A stretch of 59,648 nt of DNA from positions 1-59,648 of the forward strand of contig CAZXUS010000002.1 of assembly GCA_964643985.1 (NCBI GenBank), written 5' to 3'. Below, one piece after another: positions 16,818-25,615 of the stretch. The DNA is from UBA2773 sp964643985. Its GTDB lineage: Bacteria; Patescibacteriota; Minisyncoccia; Moranbacterales; DUUL01. Under the pieces are notes generated by a model. That model was not told where the DNA came from, did no database searches, and worked only from the letters and a program-made list of their open reading frames with translations. Both the position numbers and the translations under genes were made by a program. Position 1 is the stretch's first letter. Each line of letters starts with the position of its first letter.

Positions 16818-17855
16818 ATGGAAAACAACAAAAAAATTGTGGTTGGATTTTCAGGGGGAGTGGATTCGATGATGACGATAAAAATTTTGCAAGAGCAGGG
16901 TTATCAGCCAATAGCGGTTTTTTTGAAGATGTTTGCTGGGGAAAAAATTGAAGAGGTTCGGCACCTAGCGGATAAATTAGCGGTAAAATTAATAGTAAAA
17001 GATGTTTCGAAAATTTTCTCAAATTGTATTATTGGCGATTTTTTAAATGAGTATAAAAGTAATCGGACTCCAAATCCTTGTGTGAAATGCAATTTTGAAA
17101 TTAAATTTAAATTTCTTTTGGAAATGGCGGACGAGTTGAGAATAGATAAAATTGCCACCGGACATTATGCTCAAATTAAGAAAGAGGGTAAATTTTTTAA
17201 ATTGCTAAAAGGTAAAGATGAAAAAAAAGATCAGTCCTATTTCTTGTATCGTTTAACGCAGAAAGAATTAGCTCGAATAATTTTTCCGTTAGGCGGTCGG
17301 CAGAAAGAAGATGTTAAAAAAGAAGCTTTGAAAAATGGTTGGGTTTATGAAATCAAAGAATCTCAAGACGTTTGTTTCTTGAATAAAAAAGAAAAGGTGC
17401 AAGATTTTTTGAAAGAAAATTTGGAAGAAAATAAAACTGGAAAGATTGAGGATGAAGAGGGCACTGTTTTGGGTCAACATCAAGGTCTGGTCTATTACAC
17501 TCAAGGGCAAAGAAAAGGTTTGGATTTGAGTAGTGGACCGTTTTATGTTACTGGAAAAGATTCAGAGCGAAATGTCCTATCGGTTAGTAAAAATAAAAAA
17601 CATTCAGCTTTGTTGAACAGAGAAATTCTGATTGAAGATGTCAATTGGATTGGTCGATTGCCAGTGGAAAATAAAAATTATTCATTCAAATCGAGATATC
17701 GCGCTCAGTTGACTACTGGAGTAGTTATTAAAGAGGAAAACAACTGGAGGGCTGTTTTGTCGGAACCACAATGGGCAGTGGCTAAAGGTCAATCATTGGT
17801 AGTCTATGATGGCGAGGAAGTTCTAGGGGGTGGAATAATTAAGGAAGTTTTATGA
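16818..17855 (+). CDS. mnmA: tRNA-specific 2-thiouridylase MnmA
   Basis: 345 residues, the usual length. SGGVDS at residues 13-18 is the PP-loop that activates tRNA uridine with ATP. NPCVKCN near residue 92 and SQDVCFL near residue 190 carry the two catalytic cysteines, and TGHYAQI and DQSYFLY are family blocks. It thiolates U34 in tRNAs for Lys, Glu and Gln, taking sulfur from a cysteine desulfurase relay not present here. It starts at an ATG 33 bases after the end of MITE copy A. Confidence 0.95.
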   Translation: MENNKKIVVGFSGGVDSMMTIKILQEQGYQPIAVFLKMFAGEKIEEVRHLADKLAVKLIVKDVSKIFSNCIIGDFLNEYKSNRTPNPCVKCNFEIKFKFLLEMADELRIDKIATGHYAQIKKEGKFFKLLKGKDEKKDQSYFLYRLTQKELARIIFPLGGRQKEDVKKEALKNGWVYEIKESQDVCFLNKKEKVQDFLKENLEENKTGKIEDEEGTVLGQHQGLVYYTQGQRKGLDLSSGPFYVTGKDSERNVLSVSKNKKHSALLNREILIEDVNWIGRLPVENKNYSFKSRYRAQLTTGVVIKEENNWRAVLSEPQWAVAKGQSLVVYDGEEVLGGGIIKEVL

Positions 17856-17879
17856 AATTAAAAAAATAAAAATAATAAA

Positions 17880-18167
17880 ATGAGAACGGATAATGATGAG
17901 GTAGAAAACAGGAATAGAAAAAGACGATTTGAATCGGAGCTTTCAATTAAAAAAAATCAATTGAAAGACTTAAAAAAAGAAGAGGAAAAAATAGAAGTGG
18001 AGCAACGTCGATTAAAAAAAGAAGAGAATCGATTGAAACTTGAAGAAAAACAATTGGAATTAGAAGCGCAAAAAATTGAAAAAGAGCGATATGAATTGGA
18101 AAGTGATTTGAAGCGAACTGAAGAACAATTGGGAGAAATTATTTCAGAAATGAGAGCTAATCGTTAG
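17880..18167 (+). CDS. Short coiled-coil protein
   Basis: 95 residues, nearly all Lys, Glu, Arg, Leu and Gln, with heptad-like spacing of Leu/Ile from residue 20 to the end: one long coiled coil. No signal or membrane segment. It starts 24 bases after mnmA, so it may share that transcript. Its last 11 bases overlap the tail of the opposing membrane gene. Function unknown. Confidence 0.65.
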   Translation: MRTDNDEVENRNRKRRFESELSIKKNQLKDLKKEEEKIEVEQRRLKKEENRLKLEEKQLELEAQKIEKERYELESDLKRTEEQLGEIISEMRANR

Positions 18168-18696
18168 TTTTGAATATTTTTAGTAAAGTCAGGAAAGTAA
18201 GGCCCCCGATTAAAGCGGTTATTAGCTGAGGCCATTGAAACATTGCTATTAGATTAGCGTTGAGCTTTCCGGCTACAAAATAAACGATTGTATAAAGAAA
18301 TGTAAATTTTAAAAAGCTAGCCGTTAAAACACCAATTAATGGTGTTTTTTTGAGAATTGAGAAAGAGGATAACAGAACGACATTAGAAATAATAATATAA
18401 GGAATTAACATTACCATCGGCGCTGGAAGTAAACCCCGTAGTAGAGCGACTGAAGACGGGAGAACGGCAATTAAAAAAGTATTAACGATTGGTAATCGAT
18501 AAGCGGCTAAAAATAGAAGTGCATTAACAATTGAACCAGTGATTATTTGGTTAGCGGAAGTATGGGCCAAAATGGCGGGAGCAATCACGATGGCGATAGT
18601 TAAGGCGATTGTCCATGCTAATTCAGAAGTTTTGTAGCCAATCCAGAATTGAGTTTTAATAATAGCAATTATTTTATTTTTCATTTTATTTTTCAC
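18157..18696 (-). CDS. Multi-span membrane protein, ECF S-component-like, beside hydrogenase genes
   Basis: 179 residues with about five or six membrane helices and conserved small-residue blocks (ELAWTIALTIAI, ANQIITGSIVNA, LLRGLLPAPMVMLIPYIIISN, FQWPQLITALIGG). I recall this family from CPR genomes, where it is often labelled 'iron hydrogenase'; the fold looks like an ECF-transporter S component and carries no H-cluster motif. It is divergent from hydC, 163 bp away, which fits the recurring association with hydrogenase genes. A role in substrate transport is only a guess. Confidence 0.65.
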   Translation of the reverse strand: MKNKMKNKIIAIIKTQFWIGYKTSELAWTIALTIAIVIAPAILAHTSANQIITGSIVNALLFLAAYRLPIVNTFLIAVLPSSVALLRGLLPAPMVMLIPYIIISNVVLLSSFSILKKTPLIGVLTASFLKFTFLYTIVYFVAGKLNANLIAMFQWPQLITALIGGLTFLTLLKIFKTND

Positions 18697-18859
18697 AATA
18701 TTTATTAAAATCAGTTTTTTGTTAATTTATATTAGCATTGATTTGAGAATTTTTCTAGTCCGGGGTTTTATTTTTTGAAATAAAATTCAATCGTTGAAAT
18801 ATTTTTGATAATGAGGTATTATTTTATTGTAGCAGTTGCTGAAATTAAAATAGAAATAA

Positions 18860-19303
18860 ATGACAATACAAAAAATTTTGCTTGATTATGAACCGAAAAA
18901 GAAAAATATCTTGCCGGTTATTAAGGCTATTAATAAAAATTTAAGCTGGGTTTCCGAAGAAGCGATTGGAAAAATTGCTAGGTATTTTGATATTAGTGAA
19001 GCCCAAGTTTTCAGTACGGCTAGTTTTTATGATGAGATTAATATGGAAAAACCAGCTCTATTAACAGTGGAAATTTGTGATGGAGCTAATTGCCAAACGA
19101 AAAATACCGATAGAATCATTGAAGATGTTGAACGTTTTTTTACGATTAAAACTGATTATTTTAATCATCAAATTGATCTTAAAAAAATGAGTTGTGTTGG
19201 TCGATGTTTAGAGGGGCCAGTAATTAAGGTCAACGGAATTATTCACACAAGAATGACAACTGATAAAATAATCGGAATAATTCAAGATCATTTAGGATGT
19301 TAA
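18860..19303 (+). CDS. hydC: NuoE/HydC-type [2Fe-2S] subunit of an NADH-linked hydrogenase
   Basis: 147 residues of the thioredoxin-like ferredoxin fold. CDGANC and CVGRCLEGP provide the four cysteines of one [2Fe-2S] cluster in the usual arrangement. The N-terminal helical part is complete. In HydABC complexes this subunit passes electrons between the flavin subunit and the catalytic subunit. The stop codon is followed immediately by MITE copy B, which fills the space up to hydB. Confidence 0.88.
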   Translation: MTIQKILLDYEPKKKNILPVIKAINKNLSWVSEEAIGKIARYFDISEAQVFSTASFYDEINMEKPALLTVEICDGANCQTKNTDRIIEDVERFFTIKTDYFNHQIDLKKMSCVGRCLEGPVIKVNGIIHTRMTTDKIIGIIQDHLGC

Positions 19304-19494
19304 TACCATTTCCAATTAACCACTTCCCACCCAAGTTTTGAAAATTTGAACTACCCGTCTCGCGTCGCTTGTCGAGGCGGACGACTTTGAAAAAAATATT
19401 AAATGTATCTATGGATACTAATTTAAAATTTTTTTCTTCGTCTCGTCTAAAATTTTCTGCAACTTAATGAGAATTGGTTAATTGAAAATAATAT
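19303..19494. mobile_element. MITE-like element, copy B, between hydC and hydB
   Basis: 192 bp starting ATACCATTTCCAATTAACCAC and ending GAATTGGTTAATTGAAAATA. The imperfect terminal inverted repeats are about 35-40 bp. The interior has CCCGTCTCGCGTCGCTTG and AAATATTAAATGTATCTATGG. It starts at the last base of the hydC stop and ends four bases before the hydB ATG, so the translation start region of hydB lies in repeat sequence. Confidence 0.8.
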
Positions 19495-19497
19495 AAA

Positions 19498-20715
19498 ATG
19501 AAAATTTTAACTAAAAATTGGATTGCAGGAAGAAGCTTGAATATTCAAGATTATTTTGAGGTGGGAGGTTATAAATCTTTAAAAAAGGTTTTAGGTAAGA
19601 TAAAACCAAGCGAGGTGATTGAAGAATTTAAAGTATCCAATTTGCAAGGACGAGGTGGGGCTGGTTTTCCAATTGGTTTAAAATGGGAAGCAGTCGCTAG
19701 TAAAAAAGAAAAACAGAAATATTTTATTTGCAATTTAGATGAATCGGAACCGGGCAATTTTAAAGACAAAAGTTTAGCCGAAAATAATCCTCATCAAATT
19801 TTAGAAGGAATGATTATTGGAGCTTATACAGTGGGTGCTAGTAAAGCCTTTCTTTATCTTAACGGAACTTTTGAAGAAGCCGGTCAAAAAATTGAGCAAG
19901 CCATTGAGAACTGTTATCAAAATAATTTATTGGGAAAAAATATTTTAGATTCTGATTTTAATTTAGAGCTGGAAATTTTTTATGGAGCCGGAGCCTATAT
20001 TTGTGGGGAAGAATCGGCTTTGATAAATTCACTAGAAGGTAAACGTGGAGAGCCGAGATTGAAACCTCCTTATCCCAGCGATTGCGGATTATTTGGAAAA
20101 CCAACGGTTGTAAATAATGCTGAAACTTTGGCAAATGTGGCTTGGATTATTGAAAACGGAGGACTGGCTTTTTCTCGGATTGGCAAACCTGATTCACCGG
20201 GGACAAAACTTTTTTCTATTGATGGTGCGATTAATCGACCGGGATTATATGAATTGACCATGGATAAAGCAGTCGAACAGATAATTGAAATTGTCGGAGG
20301 AATTAAGAATGGTTTTGAATTACAATTTGTTCAAGTTGGCGGAAGCTCAGGTCGAATTGTTCCAAAATTTTTATTAACTGAAATTCCCAGCTATTCTAAG
20401 AATGCGGAAATTCCGATTGGTTCTGGCTCGATTTTAGTGGCTTCAAATGTTGAAAATTTGAAGAAAATTTTGTTGAGCTGGATTAATTTTTTTCAACGGG
20501 AATCTTGTGGAAAATGCGTGCCTTGTCGAGAGGGAACTTTTAGGTTGAAGAGTATTTTAGAAAGGTTGGATAGTGGTGATTTTGATCAAAATGATCGTCA
20601 AGATTTATATAAATTGATTTGGGTTTTAGACAATACTACTTTTTGTCCGTTGGGAAAATTTTCGGTGGTAGCGTTGAAGGATGTTATTAAATACAAGATG
20701 CTGAAGGAATTATAA
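19498..20715 (+). CDS. hydB: NuoF/HydB-type flavoprotein subunit (FMN, NADH, [4Fe-4S])
   Basis: 405 residues. GRGGAGFPIG at about 51-60 binds NADH/FMN, with GAYICGEESALINSLEG at about 165 and the Pro-rich RLKPPYP block after it. SCGKCVPCREG near 338-348 plus Cys near 384 (TTFCPLG) bind a [4Fe-4S] cluster. It lacks the N-terminal thioredoxin-like and C-terminal ferredoxin domains of the longer HydB of Thermotoga. It oxidises NADH or reduces NAD+ for the hydrogenase. It follows MITE copy B directly. Confidence 0.92.
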   Translation: MKILTKNWIAGRSLNIQDYFEVGGYKSLKKVLGKIKPSEVIEEFKVSNLQGRGGAGFPIGLKWEAVASKKEKQKYFICNLDESEPGNFKDKSLAENNPHQILEGMIIGAYTVGASKAFLYLNGTFEEAGQKIEQAIENCYQNNLLGKNILDSDFNLELEIFYGAGAYICGEESALINSLEGKRGEPRLKPPYPSDCGLFGKPTVVNNAETLANVAWIIENGGLAFSRIGKPDSPGTKLFSIDGAINRPGLYELTMDKAVEQIIEIVGGIKNGFELQFVQVGGSSGRIVPKFLLTEIPSYSKNAEIPIGSGSILVASNVENLKKILLSWINFFQRESCGKCVPCREGTFRLKSILERLDSGDFDQNDRQDLYKLIWVLDNTTFCPLGKFSVVALKDVIKYKMLKEL

Positions 20716-20840
20716 AATCTGGCGCACTTCTTTGTCAAAGCCTCCGCTACTCACTTCACATATCATTCAATATGCTCCGTTGCGTTGCTCGGCTTTTCCT
20801 TGAATTACGCTCATATTTTAAAATTCTATAATCATACAAA
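20716..20840. repeat. R3-family repeat behind hydB
   Basis: CTGGCGCACTTCTTTGTCAAA, then a Cys-free non-coding stretch with CATTCAATATGCTCC and TTGCTCGGCTTTTCC. It resembles intervals after rplL, tig and dnaB. It starts right at the hydB stop. Confidence 0.55.
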
Positions 20841-20914
20841 ATCGAATGAAAGGATGGAAAAGAAAATGGAAATTAAGAATTATTGAAGAATTTAATCCAA
20901 AGTGGGAAGATTTG

Positions 20915-20948
20915 TATAATATTTAACTGGAGCCCTGTTTTCACAGGG
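20915..20948 (+). promoter_or_regulatory. Possible hydA promoter with 5' hairpin
   Basis: TATAAT at 20915-20920 is followed by CCCTGT (20933-20938) and ACAGGG (20943-20948), a six-pair hairpin 13 bases before the hydA ATG. The -35 is weak. The hairpin would lie close to the 5' end of the message and next to the start codon, so it may tune translation of hydA separately from hydCB. Confidence 0.4.
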
Positions 20949-20961
20949 ACGAAAAAATCGA

Positions 20962-22758
20962 ATGGAAATAAAAATAGATAGTAAAACTTATCAAGCGAAA
21001 AAGGATCAAACAATTTTAGATGTTTGTCGGGAGAATAAAATTTTTATTCCGACTTTGTGTCAGCACGATGATCTGGGAGTGTCAGAGGGAGTTTGTCGAA
21101 TGTGTTTAGTTAAAACCAATAAACATCGGGGACTGGTCACATCTTGTCAAACTAAAGTTGAAGCTGGGTTGGAAGTTATTACGGAAGATTTTGATATTGA
21201 AAGAGCTCGGCGCTATAATTTGGAATTACTTTGGGCGGATCATGCCGGAAAGTGTGGTTCTTGCGTTTCTAATGGCAATTGTGAATTGCAATCTTTGGCA
21301 ATGAAATTGGGAATTGATGTGGATGATTTTATTCCAAATAATAAAGATTTTTCCAAAGAAGAGCAATTAAAACTTCTTAAAAATAGTTTAAAAAATCGAG
21401 TGGTTGATGATAAAAATCCCTCTATTTATCGGGATAATCAATATTGCATTGAGTGTGGGCGTTGTATAAAGGCTTGCCAATTAATTCAAACTATTGATTC
21501 GTATGGGACTAATTATCGAAATATCAAAACTAACGTGGGGACACCAGGCGAAATTCCTTTGGATTGTATTTATTGTGGTCAATGTGTGGTGCATTGTCCA
21601 ACGGCGGCTATTACGGAAAAAGATAACGTTGAAGAGTTAAATCAAATTTTGTTGGATAGCCAAAAAATCAAAATTTTTCAGATTGCCCCTTCAGTTCGTT
21701 TTACTATTGGAGAAGCTTTCGGTTTGGAGCCAGGAACTTTGGTGGAAGGGAAGATAATAACGGCTTTAAGAAAGTTGGGAGCGGATTTGGTTTTTGATAC
21801 AACCTTTGCGGCGGATTTGACTATTGTGGAAGAAGCTAATGAACTAACGAATAAAATTAGAGAAAAATTAGCGGGAAAAAAAGTTAGTTTTCCAATATTT
21901 ACTAGTTGTTGCTCCTCTTGGGTGTTGTATGTTGAAAAATATTATCCAGAATTAATTCCAAATTTATCAAGTTGTCGTTCTCCTCAGGGAATGTTGAGTT
22001 CGATAATTAAAACCTATTTTGCTAATAAAAAGAAAATTTTACCAGAAAATATTGTTAATATTTCAGTGATGCCTTGCACCGCAAAAAAATATGAAGCTCA
22101 AAGAGGTGAGCTTGGTAACGGTCAAAATTTAGATACTGATTTTGTTATTACTGCCAATGAGTTTATCCGAATGGTCAAGCAGAAAGGAATTGATTTCGTT
22201 AACTTGAAAGATGGAAAATTTAATAAAACTTTGGGAATGTCTTCCGGGGCAGGAGTGATTTTTGGTTCAACCGGAGGGGTGATGGAAGCGGCACTAAGAA
22301 CGGCTTATGAGCAAATAACTTGTGAGGAATTAGGGATTTTGGATTTTAAGCAAATTCGAGGAAATAAAGGTATTCGAGAAAGTGAAATTACAATTCCTAA
22401 GTCCAGGTGTTTGGCTCAAGAAGTTAAAATAAAAGTAGCAGTAGCTCATGAAATTCGGTATGCTAAGAAAATCGTGGAAGCGGTTTTGGCGGGAGAATGT
22501 CATTATGATTTTGTGGAAATTATGGCCTGTCCGAGTGGTTGTTTGGGTGGTGGTGGTCAGCCTTATCCGGTTAATGAAAAAATTAGAACTCAAAGGCGAA
22601 AAGCAATTTATGATCGAGATAAAAATTCGCCAATCAGAAAATCTCATGAAAATCCAGAGGTTCAAAAATTGTATGATGATTTTTTGAAAGAACCTGGCAG
22701 TCATTTATCAGAAAAACTTCTTCATACTTTTTATACTAATCGTAAAAGAAAATATTAA
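20962..22758 (+). CDS. hydA: [FeFe] hydrogenase catalytic subunit HydA
   Basis: 598 residues with all cluster sites. The [2Fe-2S] domain has Cys33, 45, 48 and 62; His94-Cys98-Cys101-Cys107 bind the His-ligated [4Fe-4S]; CIECGRCIKAC and CIYCGQCVVHC (from 162 and 202) bind two more [4Fe-4S]. The H-cluster motifs are TSCCSSW (Cys316/317, the second a likely proton relay), MPCTAKKYE (Cys372) and EIMACPSGCLGGGGQP (Cys523, Cys527). Ser replaces the usual Pro of TSCCP. It has no C-terminal extra [2Fe-2S] domain. With HydB and HydC it should interconvert NADH (possibly with ferredoxin) and H2. The maturases HydE, HydF and HydG are not in the window. Confidence 0.95.
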   Translation: MEIKIDSKTYQAKKDQTILDVCRENKIFIPTLCQHDDLGVSEGVCRMCLVKTNKHRGLVTSCQTKVEAGLEVITEDFDIERARRYNLELLWADHAGKCGSCVSNGNCELQSLAMKLGIDVDDFIPNNKDFSKEEQLKLLKNSLKNRVVDDKNPSIYRDNQYCIECGRCIKACQLIQTIDSYGTNYRNIKTNVGTPGEIPLDCIYCGQCVVHCPTAAITEKDNVEELNQILLDSQKIKIFQIAPSVRFTIGEAFGLEPGTLVEGKIITALRKLGADLVFDTTFAADLTIVEEANELTNKIREKLAGKKVSFPIFTSCCSSWVLYVEKYYPELIPNLSSCRSPQGMLSSIIKTYFANKKKILPENIVNISVMPCTAKKYEAQRGELGNGQNLDTDFVITANEFIRMVKQKGIDFVNLKDGKFNKTLGMSSGAGVIFGSTGGVMEAALRTAYEQITCEELGILDFKQIRGNKGIRESEITIPKSRCLAQEVKIKVAVAHEIRYAKKIVEAVLAGECHYDFVEIMACPSGCLGGGGQPYPVNEKIRTQRRKAIYDRDKNSPIRKSHENPEVQKLYDDFLKEPGSHLSEKLLHTFYTNRKRKY

Positions 22759-22770
22759 TTTATATAAATT

Positions 22771-23475
22771 ATGTTAGAAATTTTTAAGGACGTTCCAGGC
22801 GTTCAGGTTTTTATGTCAGAAAAAAAAGCTGGCAATTTGAAATTATTGGCGCCTAATTTTGAAGAAAATCGAAAAAAATATTTTGATAAAAATAATTTAA
22901 ATTATGAAAAATTAGTTTCCGCTAAACTTGAGCACGGTAATAATATTCAAATTATTATTGATAATCAAAAAAAATTTGTTGATTATACTGATGGACTTTT
23001 AACTAATAACTTTGAAATTATTTTGAGTGTGACGGTGGCTGATTGTTTGCCAATTTTCGTGTTTGACCCAGTTCAGAAAGTGGTGGGGGTTTTGCATTGT
23101 GGTTGGAGGGGCGTGGCTGGCGGAATTATTGAAAAAGCTTCCCAGAAAATGGAGAAAAACTTTGGAAGCGATTTGAAAAATGTTTTAGTTGGAATTGGAC
23201 CAGGAATCCAAAGTTGTCATTTTGAAGTTGAGAATGATTTACTGGAAAATTTTAAGGGTTATGAAAAATTTAGTAGAGAAAAAAATAATAAAAAATATTT
23301 AGATTTAAAGGGAATTGTCAGAGCGAAACTTATCTCTAATGGGATCGAAATTGAAAATATTGAAATTGATAAGCGTTGTACTTTTTGTCAGTCAGAATTG
23401 TGGTCCTATCGACGAGATGGAGAAGATTCGTTCGGGGTTCAAGCGATGATGGCTGGAATCAAATTGATTGATTAG
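22771..23475 (+). CDS. pgeF: PgeF/YfiH-type laccase-domain protein
   Basis: 234 residues. TVADCLPIFV, HCGWRGV and GPGIQSCHFEV are the three family blocks carrying the His and Cys zinc ligands; the C-terminal RCTFCQSELWSYRRDG is also conserved. Members act on purine nucleosides or correct peptidoglycan precursors (L-Ala/L-Ser mix-up) rather than as true copper oxidases. It starts 12 bases after hydA, so it is probably co-transcribed, though a functional link to the hydrogenase is not obvious. Confidence 0.88.
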   Translation: MLEIFKDVPGVQVFMSEKKAGNLKLLAPNFEENRKKYFDKNNLNYEKLVSAKLEHGNNIQIIIDNQKKFVDYTDGLLTNNFEIILSVTVADCLPIFVFDPVQKVVGVLHCGWRGVAGGIIEKASQKMEKNFGSDLKNVLVGIGPGIQSCHFEVENDLLENFKGYEKFSREKNNKKYLDLKGIVRAKLISNGIEIENIEIDKRCTFCQSELWSYRRDGEDSFGVQAMMAGIKLID

Positions 23476-23529
23476 ATTTTTTGGGGAGATGGAAGTTTCA
23501 TTAAAAATAAACTAAAAAAACCGTTCTGA

Positions 23530-23721
23530 ATACCATCTTCAATCAACCACTACTCATCCAAGTTTTGAAAATTTGGACTACCCGTCTCGCGTCGCTTGCC
23601 GAGGCGGACAACTTTGAAAAAAATATTAAATGTATCTACAGATACTAATTCAAGATTTTTTTCTTCGTTTCGTCTAAAATTTTCTGTAACTTAATGAGTA
23701 TTGGTTGATTAAAAATGGTAT
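23530..23721. mobile_element. MITE-like element, copy C
   Basis: 192 bp, start ATACCATCTTCAATCAACCAC, end GGTTGATTAAAAATGGTATA. Closest to copy B in length and interior. It lies between the convergent pgeF and efp genes, 55 bp after pgeF. Confidence 0.8.
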
Positions 23722-23756
23722 AAAAGCGGTTTTATTGTCTTAGGATAATTTGAAAA

Positions 23757-24320
23757 TTAGCCATTGAATTTTCCAGCGTATTCTTTGGTTTCAGTGTTGA
23801 CCTGGATAATATCTCCAGTTTTGATGAATAAGGGGGTATTTATTTTAGTTCCAGTCTCAATTGTCACTTGTTTACTTCCTCCGTCAGCAGTGTTTCCTTT
23901 GACTCCTGGTGGAGACTCTATGACTTCGAAGGCCATTTTAATGGGCAAGTTGATATTAATGGGTTGGTCTTTGAAGTAGAAAACATCCACGTCTGAGCCG
24001 TCTTTGAGGAATTCGATGGAATCACTGAGAACTTCTTCGCTTAATTCAAATTGTTCGTAGTTTTCGCTATCCATAAAATAATAAATCTTTTTTTCGCTAT
24101 AAAGAAATTGAGCTTTGCGATTTTCTATTTCTAGCGGTTCAATTTTGTCTGATCCTTGAAAAGTTTTGTTAATTACTGCACCTGTTATTAGATTTTTAAG
24201 TTTGGTCCTCAAAACTGCGCCGGCTCGTCCGGTTTTGGAATGTTGCTCGTAAATTACTTCGAAAGGTTCGTTTTGGTAAACAATCTTGGAACCTTTCTTA
24301 ATCCCCGTAATACCAATCAT
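23757..24320 (-). CDS. efp: Translation elongation factor P
   Basis: 187 residues, normal length, with three OB-like domains and the C-terminal EF-P signature (IKTGDIIQVNTETKEYAGK). EF-P relieves ribosome stalling at polyproline. The loop that normally reads PGKG is TGRA here (HSKTGRAGAV), with Arg32 at the tip. Arg at that place is known from EarP-modified EF-Ps, but the surrounding loop differs and no earP-like gene is visible. It probably has its own message; it is 318 bp downstream of rpsR. Confidence 0.93.
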   Translation of the reverse strand: MIGITGIKKGSKIVYQNEPFEVIYEQHSKTGRAGAVLRTKLKNLITGAVINKTFQGSDKIEPLEIENRKAQFLYSEKKIYYFMDSENYEQFELSEEVLSDSIEFLKDGSDVDVFYFKDQPININLPIKMAFEVIESPPGVKGNTADGGSKQVTIETGTKINTPLFIKTGDIIQVNTETKEYAGKFNG

Positions 24321-24638
24321 TTGCGTGGCTAAAACATTAAAATAAATTAAAATCTTTAAAAATTAGGTGTTTGAGCTCAATTTGAGGCAAAATCGAGCAT
24401 TGAGTGAGACGTATTGAGTCGATACGTCGAACGAAAAGCGGAGATAGGAATTAATCTTAAATACAATTTTGTTATGAAATTTATCATTTTTAGAATAAAT
24501 TTTTCAAATAATTTTTGAAGCACTGACTATAGTCAATGTGATAAAATTTTTGGAAAATTTAACTAAAAATGAAAAATTGCAATAGAAAGGGTATTTGAGA
24601 TTAGTTCCAAACGAAAAAGTGAGCCAAACAAGTAATTT
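24321..24638. other. Interval with an inverted R3-family repeat
   Basis: 24366-24445 carries an R3 repeat in reverse orientation (CAATTTGAGGCAAAATCGAGC, then GTATTGAGTCGATACGTCG). The rest is AT-rich. The reading frame that appears at 24563-24754 on the minus strand is a shadow of rpsR and its tail. Confidence 0.5.
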
Positions 24639-24863
24639 TTACTTGGCGACGAATGGTAGGAGTCCAATAATTCGGGCTCTTTTAATGGCTTGAGATACCA
24701 TTCTTTGATGTTTAGAGCAATTTCCAGATTTTTTTCGGGGAGCAATTTTACCAACGGTGTTGATATATTTTCGTAGTAAAATTACATTTTTATAATCAAT
24801 AGTTTTAATGTCATTTGAACAGAAATAACAAACTTTTTGACTATCAGTTTTCATTGTTTTCAT
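24639..24863 (-). CDS. rpsR: 30S ribosomal protein S18
   Basis: 74 residues. KVCYFC, then SGNCSKHQR, gives a C-x2-C...C-x2-H zinc site found in one S18 type. IDYKNVILLRKYIN and RARIIGLLPF are the family core. ATG codons at 24863 and 24854 are both possible. It follows ssb on the minus strand after a 208-bp gap containing an R3 repeat. Confidence 0.95.
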   Translation of the reverse strand: MKTMKTDSQKVCYFCSNDIKTIDYKNVILLRKYINTVGKIAPRKKSGNCSKHQRMVSQAIKRARIIGLLPFVAK

Positions 24864-24954
24864 ATAGGTAATAAATAATAAATTAAATTAAATAATTTTA
24901 AAATAAATTTTTAAAATTATTTTTAATAAGCAATATAGTTGAACATTGGAATTT

Positions 24955-25065
24955 TTAGTTTTGATGACAATTCGAGGCGAAATCGAGCAACAGAGTGAAA
25001 TGTATTGAATGATACATGGAACGAGTCGCGCAGGTTTCAACGAAGAAGTGTCTCAAAAATAAAAG
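24955..25065. repeat. R3-family repeat between ssb and rpsR, inverted
   Basis: TTTTGATGACAATTCGAGGCG, GCAACAGAGTGAAATG, then TGTATTGAATGATACAT and AACGAGTCGCGCAGG. The core TGTATTGAATGATACA is nearly palindromic. It reads as the reverse complement of the copies at 36890 and 20716. Confidence 0.6.
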
Positions 25066-25071
25066 TTTTGA

Positions 25072-25587
25072 CTAAAACGGGATGTCTTCGATCTTAATGT
25101 CATCCTTATCCTCATCCACATTAATAGTTGGAATTTCTTCTGCAGCCGGAACATTAATATTTTGTTGCGGTTGCTGAGGAGCTTGATTATTTTGGGGAGT
25201 AGCTGGTTGTTGGAAATTATTATTACTATTACTATTTCCACCTATAGCTTGTCCTTTAGAGTCAAGCATAATCATATTTTCAAGATTGATTTCAGTTCGA
25301 TATTTTTTTTCTCCAGTTTTGGCATCGTCCCAAGATTGAGTTTGAAGTCGTCCTTCAACATAAATTTTGGAACCTTTCTTTAGATACTGAGAACAAATTT
25401 CAGCGACTTTTCCCCAGGCGACAATGTTGTGAAACTGAACATCTTCTTGTTGCTGACCAGTAGCTTTGTTATTCCACTTTCGATTAGTGGCAATACTGAA
25501 AGATGTGACATTTTGACCGGTTTGAGTTGATCTCATTTGAGGGTCATTAGTCAAACGACCAATAATCATAGCTTTGTTCAAATCCAT
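25072..25587 (-). CDS. ssb: Single-stranded DNA-binding protein
   Basis: 171 residues. The OB-fold covers residues 1-105 (MDLNKAMIIGRLTNDPQMR, SIATNRKWN, GKVAEICSQYLKKGSKIYVEGRLQT). A Gln/Asn-rich linker follows and the tail ends DDIKIEDIPF, the acidic tip that recruits repair proteins. It lies between rpsF and rpsR, the usual operon order. Confidence 0.96.
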   Translation of the reverse strand: MDLNKAMIIGRLTNDPQMRSTQTGQNVTSFSIATNRKWNNKATGQQQEDVQFHNIVAWGKVAEICSQYLKKGSKIYVEGRLQTQSWDDAKTGEKKYRTEINLENMIMLDSKGQAIGGNSNSNNNFQQPATPQNNQAPQQPQQNINVPAAEEIPTINVDEDKDDIKIEDIPF

Positions 25588-25615
25588 AGCTTTGTTTTAT
25601 TTTTTAAAATTTTAT

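Noticed and set aside
18157..18696. True hydrogenase subunit for the membrane protein, as the family label suggests
   Set aside because: No cysteine or H-cluster motif; it is a multi-span membrane protein, so the label describes neighbourhood, not function.
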